Below, in pieces: positions 1-6,235 of a DNA stretch of 15,562 nucleotides (positions within the stretch are counted from its first letter, which is position 1; each line of letters opens with the position of its first letter). A program made the position numbers and the translations under genes. Under the pieces are notes generated by a model that made no database searches, was not told the DNA's origin, and saw only the letters and a list, made by a program, of their open reading frames with translations. The stretch is from Pavlovales sp. CCMP2436 (lineage: Eukaryota; Haptophyta; Pavlovophyceae; Pavlovales). The stretch lies in the NCBI GenBank assembly GCA_026770615.1, contig MU632268.1:1-15562 (forward strand), written 5' to 3'.

Positions 1-1080
1 GTCGACGAGTATGTTCTTCTGCTGCATGAACAGACACGCAAAATCTTCGGTGATCGGTAGGACGAGCTGACACCGCCCAGATTCGACACGGTGTTTAAAA
101 ATCTTTTCCCGCGTCGTAAAGCACAGACTGCTTCGTCCGAAGATCCGCTCGATCAGCTTCCCGTAAAACGAGTTCCCGAACAGCTTCCAGAAATTGCTTT
201 CCCAATCGCTCTCTGATGCACGACGCAGGGCCAGCGTCTTCTCGATGAATGGGCGTAGATAAGCCGCTTGTTTGAAGCTCACAACCCGGTGTACTTTTGT
301 GATTTTACACCCAAGACTCAGCCACAGTTTGGCAAAGGTGACGTTACAGCGGTAGTTCAACTTGTTAGAAAGTGATGGCGTTAGCTTTTTGGTTGGGCAG
401 GTGTCGCGTAGTGCCTCTTGCTGCTCTTCGGTCAACCAATCTCTCGGTATTATCGCGTGTGTTGGCATCGGTGAGAGCTCGTTGAATTTATTGTGCAACT
501 CGTGTGGGATCTCCCAGTCCGCCTCTATCTGACACCCGATGTCCGTCTGCCAACGGTCGGGTTTGTCAATGTCCTCTGGTGTGCTCGGTAGTTCTCCCCA
601 CTTCTTGTGTCTGGCGTCAAACATGTCAATCTCCGCCTGCGTGTAGTCATGGTAATCTCCATATGGTAATTTGAGATGCTGCACTGTCGCATACAGTCCG
701 ACCGCGTCTTGTTTCTCCAAAGCAACCGTCGGTTTGTTCTCATCGTAACCCTCGCTTCCCAGTCTGTTTTCTGCGAGAGCGTGCTGCTGCTTGCTCATCG
801 CGATACCTCCTACCTTTGACTGGTCGAAAGACTTGTACAGATCCGATGTTTCTAGCAACTCGATCCCGCCCACACCGGTGAGTTCCTTGGACTCGCGAAT
901 CATTTTGAACGCGACCGCTTTTGCAAGCGTCGGGAGACCAAACGTGTGTACCAGGTCGACCTTGAATGCCTTGTACGTTGTTGCGCGCAAATCCTCCATG
1001 ATGTCAACGAGGCCAGCAACGTCCACCGCAAGGTACAGATCGTGGAGTTCGCGGTATGTGCGGGATTTGCAGCTTCTCCC
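1..1080 (-). pseudogene. Polymerase segment: palm/fingers with motifs A and B, open at the left edge
   Basis: This frame is open from about 1080 down to base 1 with no stop. It reads a Polinton-like run: DLYLAVDVAGLVDI at about 1005-1046 (the usual end of the exonuclease domain), a GGI element, then QDAVGLY at 691-711, which is the motif A position with its catalytic Asp, then a K-L-T-P-S-L-S-N-K-L-N-Y stretch, and FGNSFYGKL near 154-180, matching motif B (K-x3-NSxYG type). Motif C (DTDS type) would lie beyond the left edge. It is in a different frame from the exonuclease segment and opens only after a stop at 1081-1083, so it cannot be translated alone from an ATG at a sensible place. The catalytic residues visible here are intact, so the damage is recent or partial. 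Confidence 0.8.
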
Positions 1081-2182
1081 TCATTTCATTTATGCGCATC
1101 TCAGTCTCGTTTTTGCACGCCAGGTTTTTCGCGGCGAGATTGGCGGCGATCGTCGAATCACCCGTCCGCACGTTGTTGTGGCTTGTTGTGACGTTGTACA
1201 CCTTACCAAGGGCTGTTTTGAAGTGGGCGGCGTTAATTTCTTCGTCGAGGTTTTCAAACCAGTTGTACTCGTATGGGAACACTCCTTTTTGCTTGAGCTG
1301 CTCAAATACCTGATCGATCGGTAGCGACTTCTCATTTGCATGCTTTTGTGCGACTTCGAAGATTCTCAGCTTTGACTTGTCGGGGCACATCTTGATCAGG
1401 TCAGCGAGCCCGCCCATCATGAAGTCCATCGAGTCACGAACGCTGAAGAGCCCGATGTTTAGCGTCTTTAGCTTTTCGGTGTTTTGCGGGATGCCACTGA
1501 TGCGGATTTTACCACCATCCTTGCTTGAGTCGTCTTCATCATTTTCATCATCTTTGACATCTTTGCTACCACCTTTACCTTTTTTCTCACCGACCACTTT
1601 AATCTTGTCGACGCAGTGTCTCAATACAAGCCATATGTGGTGCGTGTCGTACCCTTGTGAGTTGTGAAAAAACACAGTTATCTGCTTGTCGTGGCGACGG
1701 TGTGTGTTACACCGCATGCATGCCGCCCCTAGATACTCCCCTGTCATGTGTGAGTGATCGAGATGCTTGTTGCGACCGTGAAAGTTGCCTTTATCTCCGC
1801 ACAAATAGCATTCTTTTGCCTGCGTGAAGCTACTTGGTGTTTCCTGTGTGAATTTCGGGCAGGCGTTGAATATTCCGCGGTACACTGCATTTAATTCGAT
1901 CAGCTTTTCCAAAAATGCCACGTGTGCATCTTTACCAAGGTACTGGTACACGTCGTCGGGTGAGCCATCGGTGTGCACAATAACCATGCGATACGATACA
2001 GCCTTTTGCGGTGATCCGGGCATGGCTGTTGCCTCGAAATCGGTATACGCGACAAACGGTGCTTTCTGATCTAGGCTCTCCCACGGTTTGTCCCTCAATG
2101 TGCATGTCTGTTTAATGATCTTTTCGCGGACTTGCGGGTCCGTGATTTGCATTGCGCGCTCGTACGGGGTCTGCGTGTCGTC
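1004..2182 (-). pseudogene. Polymerase segment: 3'-5' exonuclease with endonuclease-VII-like zinc insertion
   Basis: Counting from the ATG at 2152: exonuclease motif I is TDFE at residues 37-40. A zinc motif follows, with C115 and C118, then H130, D132, H133 and H135, a TGEYLGAAC stretch and C145/C148, which resembles phage endonuclease VII and HNH folds. Motif II is NSQGYD at 164-169. A Lys/Asp/Glu/Ser-rich linker fills about residues 186-215, then comes FSVRDSMDFM, a conserved polymerase-B_2 element, and a KGVFPYEY element at about 289-296. Polinton-type polymerases are known to carry such a zinc insertion. The frame is open upstream of this ATG only to the TGA at 2183-2185. Past about residue 360 the reading becomes unlike the family, and the expected continuation is in the next frame. 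Confidence 0.82.
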
Positions 2183-2209
2183 TCACTGGTCCTTGTGGAT
2201 CACCCGTGT

Positions 2210-3172
2210 CTAGTCGGTGCCGTTGCAAACTTTGATGTGCGCTTTCATCTTCTCCATTTGACTTGCCGAGTTCTTGTAAAAATACGAGTGGCAGCATGTG
2301 CAAAAAGTACGATGGTCGTCGTTGACGGTGAGAAGGGCATCGAGGGATCCTGCGAAGACGAAGTGGTTTTTGTAGAGCACCAGCATGATGTGTTTGCGCT
2401 TGCGTTGCATTGCCGCTGAGGCGCCGCGAATGCTGATCACGTCTTTACCTCCACCGAGACCGTATATCGACCACGTGATTTTCGGATTTGCCTCCTCCCA
2501 CTTGTCGACATCGACGCCTGCTACCGGGAATGTTGCGCCTTCGGGGATTTTGATTCTGTTTTCTATTTTCTTTAAAACGCTAATGCGCTCTGGGTGATCG
2601 AGCTTCTCGTTTTTTGCAAAGGAAACCAGACTTGCCCATAGGAAACAGCGATCGTTTTTGTTTTGCGGGTTTATGATTTGCTTTTGAGCGTTTGTAAAAG
2701 TTTTTGGCAAAAGAACGTGCGTCCCACCGGGGTCGTTGAGGGATGTCGGTAGTATTGCTAGAACAAGCCCGAGACCCTGTGTGAACCACCTTCCCGTAGG
2801 CACGGAGCCTTTGATCTTCATGTCGAACGTCGAGAAATATTCTACAAAACGTTTTGTCGTGTAATTTATAAACCGGTTCATTTTTTTTGATTCCTTTACG
2901 ATTGACCCAAAGCTGTTTTTATTCTCACTTTGAATGTACCAGCTCATGTCCGTATAACCCTCACTGTTTGATCCAAAAAATCCATCTGCTTCTTTTTCTT
3001 GATTTAGGTATTCACCATTCGCAATTACTTTGTGCATTAGGACTGCCTGTGCCGTCATTTTTTTAGTTTCATTTTGTATCACTTCACCGATAGTTACTGC
3101 AAATGCCCTGCCGTATACTCTGTTCTTCAGTTTAAACAGTACACGCCTGGTTTGTTTATTCGTTACTCCGCC
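2210..3172 (-). pseudogene. Polymerase segment: Polinton-type N-terminal domain
   Basis: This frame opens after a stop at 3173-3175 and ends at TAG 2210-2212. The central part reads INPQNKNDRCFLWASL, then ERISVLKKIEN, then FPVAGVDVDKWEEANP, ITWSIYGLGG, KHIMLVLYKNHFVFAG and finally a finger-like CTCCHSYF followed by KAHIKVC. That order (N-x-N-x-D-x-x-C-F-x-W-A, then a FPV...E...NP element, then hIxL...Y, then C-x2-C...H...C) is the hallmark block in front of the exonuclease domain of Polinton polymerases. It is in the same frame as the exonuclease segment, separated by only two stops. The first in-frame ATG is well inside, yet the sequence upstream of it also looks coding (RRVLFKLKNRVYGRAF), which suggests the frame continued from further upstream through an indel near 3163-3175. 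Confidence 0.75.
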
Positions 3173-3681
3173 TTACATTTGTCTCTTCCGTTGTCATTTA
3201 GGAATTCACTCAACTCTAACGTTGTTTCCTCTGATTTCTCCCATTTGTATTTAATTTGCTTGAAACCGGCTAGTGACGTGATGGTCTCTACATGGGGAAC
3301 CATTGCCCTCATTCTTGCGACTTCCTCTTTAACCAAAAACCTGATCATCAAAGTCTTTGCTATTTTGTTACCTGCGCGATCTTCGTTCGCATCGTTAAAA
3401 TCCATAAAAACTATTTCATCGAGGCGGTTTGACTCTTCCGAGACGCGCTTCTCAAGCCTGTCAAAACCTTTCTGTGTTGAGGGGATGAAACGACCTGTTT
3501 TTACTGCGTATGCTGCTTTTTTACCGTTGAATTTGACTGATGGAGCATCCTGCCCGTAAAGGTAGTAGAGATCGTTGGAAAATTGCAATGTTCTCACGTT
3601 AAGTGTTGCGATCAACCGTTTTTTGCATTTGGGGTTGGAACCGAGACGCTCCCGAGACTTTGAAGAACGTCCTCCCGGCAC
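3163..3681 (-). pseudogene. Probable upstream part of the polymerase reading path, function not recognised
   Basis: An open frame of about 170 codons that has no ATG at its 5' limit (the first possible codon is GTG, not a usual eukaryotic start). From about 3625 downstream it looks coding, with mixed charged and hydrophobic composition, for example TLQFSNDLYYLYGQD and LDEIVFMDFNDANED. I recognise no domain. It ends at TAA 3163-3165, and the next segment opens in another frame only 10 bases earlier, which fits one indel in continuous coding sequence. Alternatively it is a separate short gene preceding the polymerase. Its orientation, base composition and immediate adjacency place it with the polymerase insertion. 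Confidence 0.45.
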
Positions 3682-3847
3682 GCGATGGTGCGGCTTGGAG
3701 TGCTGGTGCGACCCGTGTGGTTGCGGACATGCGGCGAGTGGGGCGGGCCCTGGCGATCATTGCGGCTGCGGCGGCTTGGCTCATGCGGACCGAGGGCGTT
3801 TGGCTCTGGGTACGCTCGCGATCTAGCATGGTCTGGAAGCTGTCCAT
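3599..3847 (-). CDS. Possible true N-terminus (Ala/Arg-rich leader) of the polymerase path
   Basis: An 82-codon frame starting at an ATG in good initiation context (CAAGATGG), just downstream of an A-rich leader (A9 run near 3871-3879). It begins MDSFQTMLDRERTQSQ and continues with an Ala/Arg-rich stretch (SQAAAAAMIARARPTRR). It terminates shortly after a run of six A, where the neighbouring coding frame (3163-3681) takes over. I prefer this start to the longer overlapping frame that begins at 3980, because that frame reads straight through the 3907-3942 hairpin and has a shadow-like Pro/Arg/His-rich composition. No domain is recognised. Confidence 0.4.
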   Translation of the reverse strand: MDSFQTMLDRERTQSQTPSVRMSQAAAAAMIARARPTRRMSATTRVAPALQAAPSRAGRTFFKVSGASRFQPQMQKTVDRNT

Positions 3848-3906
3848 CTTGGTGTACCTTAGGTTGAGATTTTTTTTTGGCTAGAATAACGCGAACGACC
3901 ATTTCT

Positions 3907-3942
3907 GACCATCCGAGGATTTTTGTGTGATCCTGGATGGTC
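3907..3942. terminator. Strong intergenic hairpin, possible transcript-end signal
   Basis: An inverted repeat with arms GACCATCCGAGGAT (3907-3920) and ATCCTGGATGGTC (3930-3942), one bulged base and a 9-nt loop. It lies between the stop of the zinc-motif gene (3973) and the presumed polymerase start (3847). Some large DNA viruses of protists end transcripts at such intergenic palindromes. Whether that applies here is inference. Confidence 0.45.
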
Positions 3943-3972
3943 TGAGATGTTCCGAGACGTCTTGGTGGATTT

Positions 3973-4260
3973 TCATTCATAGGCCCTATCGAGCAAATCG
4001 AGGGCGTCTTGCAAATCGATATCCGAGTTGTGGCTTATGCGAAACCGGACCGAACGCACCCGAGCCTGTGTGCGGTAGCACATCCCACATTTGTTGGTGA
4101 CCTTGATCTCACCGGTCTTCTGTCTGCGGTGGTTCATCTCGTTCGAGGTCTTTTGTTCTCCACATCCCGTGCACGTTATCGAAGCTATTTCCTCATTGTC
4201 GCCGAAGACGACCCCGATGCGCGGACGGACTTTCATCTCGAAGCGTTTAATGGCACTCAT
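3973..4260 (-). CDS. Small CxxC...CxxC zinc-ribbon-like protein
   Basis: A complete 95-codon frame with its own ATG and stop. The centre reads CTGCGEQK, followed 23 residues later by KCGMCYRTQARVR, so two C-x2-C pairs sit about 24 residues apart with a basic tail. This fits a small zinc ribbon or treble-clef finger. The N-terminus is basic (MSAIKRFEMKVRPR) and the C-terminus acidic (DIDLQDALDLLDRAYE). Small zinc proteins of this kind are common in DNA viruses and their integrated relatives, often as transcription or recombination factors, but I cannot assign a family. It shares orientation with the polymerase 126 bp downstream, with a hairpin between. It appears intact, unlike the polymerase. 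Confidence 0.6.
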   Translation of the reverse strand: MSAIKRFEMKVRPRIGVVFGDNEEIASITCTGCGEQKTSNEMNHRRQKTGEIKVTNKCGMCYRTQARVRSVRFRISHNSDIDLQDALDLLDRAYE

Positions 4261-4302
4261 TGTTTTCTGCTGAGGTTTTTATTCAACGCGCTGATCCACA
4301 CA

Positions 4303-4412
4303 CCGAGGCAATTTTGTGATTTAACATTTATATGCTACATACGTGGACCCGAGGCGATTGTGTGCTATTTCCGTAACCCGAGGCGAATTGTAGCGTAGCC
4401 CGAAGCGATTTG
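4303..4412 (+). repeat. Degenerate minisatellite, cluster 1
   Basis: Successive units share the core CCGAGGCGA(A)TTG: 4303-4318, 4348-4360, 4377-4390 and 4399-4411. The later units are linked by TAGCGTAGCC. Unit length is about 22-30 bp with several substitutions per unit. Confidence 0.7.
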
Positions 4413-4750
4413 GGGGGAATCGTGTTTGCTGACCTTTGTTGGACTTTCAGACGCTCCCAAGCTCTTTGCCGACGCGCACAAGACCACTAAGGCCCTGCGT
4501 TGCCGATCTGTCCACCCGCCATGCCTTCACACCCGCGCAAACGCGATTTTAATTTTTGCGAATTCACCAAAGGGACCTTACCACTTTTTCGATTTTTTCA
4601 ACTCGGTCTATCGGACGGCTAACTCGACCTGTGCAAGTCCTAGGCCACCCGCCCCCAGCCCCCGGGGTCCATCTCGTCGACCCAAGCTCCAAAAGTCCAC
4701 AAATGCATTCATCTATACCCTCCTACGCGTGCACGGTTGCTAACCCTAGG

Positions 4751-4824
4751 TGTGCTATATACGCAACCCGAGAAGAATTGTAGCGTAGCCCGAGACGAAT
4801 TGTAGCGTAGCCCGAGGCGATTTC
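4751..4824 (+). repeat. Degenerate minisatellite, cluster 2
   Basis: The same family as 4303-4412. A 30-bp unit starting TGTGCTATATACGCAACCCG is followed by two 22-bp units of the form TAGCGTAGCCCGAGRCGAWT (4781-4802 and 4803-4824). The block 4751-4799 aligns with 4361-4409 with few mismatches, 390 bp apart. Confidence 0.75.
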
Positions 4825-4825
4825 A

Positions 4826-4954
4826 GTTTGCATCCACGGTCCACCACGCCACTCCTCCGCCAAAACCAAAACTGTCCTGGTACGGAACGATTCGGCCACT
4901 CACACTCCACCGTGCCACCACGCGACTCCCACGGGTTTGCATCCACGGTCCACC
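4826..4954 (+). repeat. 20-bp direct repeat pair
   Basis: GTTTGCATCCACGGTCCACC occurs exactly at 4826-4845 and 4935-4954. The flanks differ on both sides except for general C/A richness. No gene is involved. Confidence 0.8.
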
Positions 4955-5562
4955 CAGACACGCGCGTTCTCCACAAAACCGTCATTTCGACAAAAACGAA
5001 ACACACACGAAAACCAAAACGAACGGATGGGACCGACCAAAACGCACAGAATCACGCATGGTGGAGCACACGGGAAACACACCGGGACATGCCAGGACAG
5101 TATTTGGGGCACACGGGTATCAAAACTGTACTGGCTCGTAACTTACCATACACACACAACCGTCGAGTCGGTTCGCATTTTGTTTTTTGCAGCAATAACG
5201 AAAAGAGCACATTTCTCGTGGTCGCTTACTATCTTCTGATCAATCGGATTAGATCTCTACCCACGGGCGCCGCCCAGCTAAAGCAGGCCCGGCGACGAAT
5301 CACCAGGGCTGAGCGCTCAAACATCAATAGCTTATGTCAAGTCTAGTTGATTATTTCAAAATAAGTAGCTAACGGCTAGTTTTGTTTCACCATGTATCCA
5401 ACTTTACTAACTAGGTTGCAAGGAACAAAAACGCGGATCCCAACGTACTCGATCCCGCGGACCCTGCAGCTCCCTAACGCACCAATTTCTGCGCCTTCTG
5501 GGCAAGGAAAAGACGTATTTCAAGGTATATGTTTACATTGGAAGCAATGTCCGTGAAGCAGG

Positions 5563-5745
5563 CTTGGAGGGGAGGGGTCCCAACCTCTGTGCGGCGGCCA
5601 AAGTTCAACGAAGCGATAAAGTTGTCACTCAACATACAATTTTCTCCGATCGGTCGGGTAGGGGGGTGACCCAACCTACAATTTCAGAATTGCCCTACGC
5701 AAACGAACTAAGGGGGAGGGCTTTTAAATTGACGCGCGTATTAGA
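5563..5745 (-). repeat. G/C-run quasi-palindromic repeat family, copy A
   Basis: Contains TAGGGGGGTGACCCAACCTA (5659-5678) and a weaker relative at 5563-5592. The reverse complement of about 5632-5687 aligns with 8521-8577 (shared elements TAGGTTGGG, CACCCCCCTA, GATCGG and GAAAATT). It is followed by ACTAAGGGGG near 5709 and GACGCGCGTATTA near 5731-5743, which in the other copy sit in the same orientation rather than inverted. Confidence 0.6.
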
Positions 5746-6235
5746 CGTTAGGGACCATGAAACTAGTGATGGCATCACTAGGAGCTTTCGCGGAGGGTAC
5801 CTCCATCTCCGCCTGGCTCACTCACGAGGTGCTCGTTTACACACTCCTCCATACAGTAGGCCTACGGCACTGCCTGGCCCTGACCGGAGCTGGAGCCAGC
5901 ACTTAATAGTTTTTAGTTAACATTTTACACACGCCCACGCCCGCCACGGCATCAGCGCTCGACCGTCGACCAGGGGTGGGAGATTACCGCCCCCGGCGGT
6001 TAGGCGAGCTGCGCTTAGCGCACGTCATTCTAATTTTATACAGTTAGTTGTCGGCGCGCGCCCGCGCGGCTCCTATAAACGAAGTTTAAGACTTTTAAAA
6101 ATAAGCTGATTAAAAAAAACCTTGTAAACCCGAAACCCGGATCGCTGAGGTCAAACCCCTGGTCACTGGGGCGGTAAAGCTGCTCAGTGATGCAATTTGT
6201 GCGCATCGCTCCATAGCACTGACTCCTGAGTGATC

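Larger units (their letters stand above)
1..3847 (-). pseudogene. Polinton/Maverick-like protein-primed DNA polymerase B, broken and left-truncated
   Basis: This entry covers the whole polymerase reading path; its segments are listed separately. Seen: in transcript order there is an N-terminal region, a Polinton-type N-terminal domain ending in a C-x2-C/H...C motif, exonuclease motif I (TDFE), an endonuclease-VII-like zinc motif, exonuclease motif II (NSQGYD), palm motif A (DAVGLY) and motif B (GNSFYGK). The window ends before motif C. Known: such enzymes copy linear genomes of Polintons, polinton-like viruses and virophages from a terminal protein, and carry 3'-5' proofreading. Broken: in-frame TAG at 2210-2212 and TGA at 2183-2185, a frame change at about 1057-1080, another at about 3163-3175 and probably one at an A6 run (3619-3624). 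Inference: a decayed insertion; sequencing error, or a small intron over the two stops, remains possible. The part upstream of about 3163 is the least certain to belong. Confidence 0.82.
4261..6235. other. Intergenic stretch without a supported gene
   Basis: This stretch holds the minisatellite clusters at 4303-4412 and 4751-4824, a 20-bp direct repeat (4826-4845 and 4935-4954), a G/C-run repeat block at 5563-5745 and short AT-rich patches near 5340-5400 and 6085-6120. The longest plus-strand frame (4828-5346) is rich in His, Thr, Arg and Pro, spans the direct repeats and resembles nothing known, so I do not call it. The last 200 bases, next to 6236, should contain the 3' untranslated region of the ARM-BTB gene. 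Confidence 0.6.

Noticed and set aside
3612..3980. 122-codon minus frame ending at the slippery heptamer, as alternative polymerase start
   Set aside because: It reads through the 3907-3942 hairpin, has shadow-like Pro/Arg/His composition, and the overlapping frame from 3847 has a better start context.
4828..5346. 172-codon plus-strand frame
   Set aside because: It begins inside a 20-bp direct repeat, is dominated by His, Thr, Arg and Pro, and shows no domain or codon pattern like the host genes.
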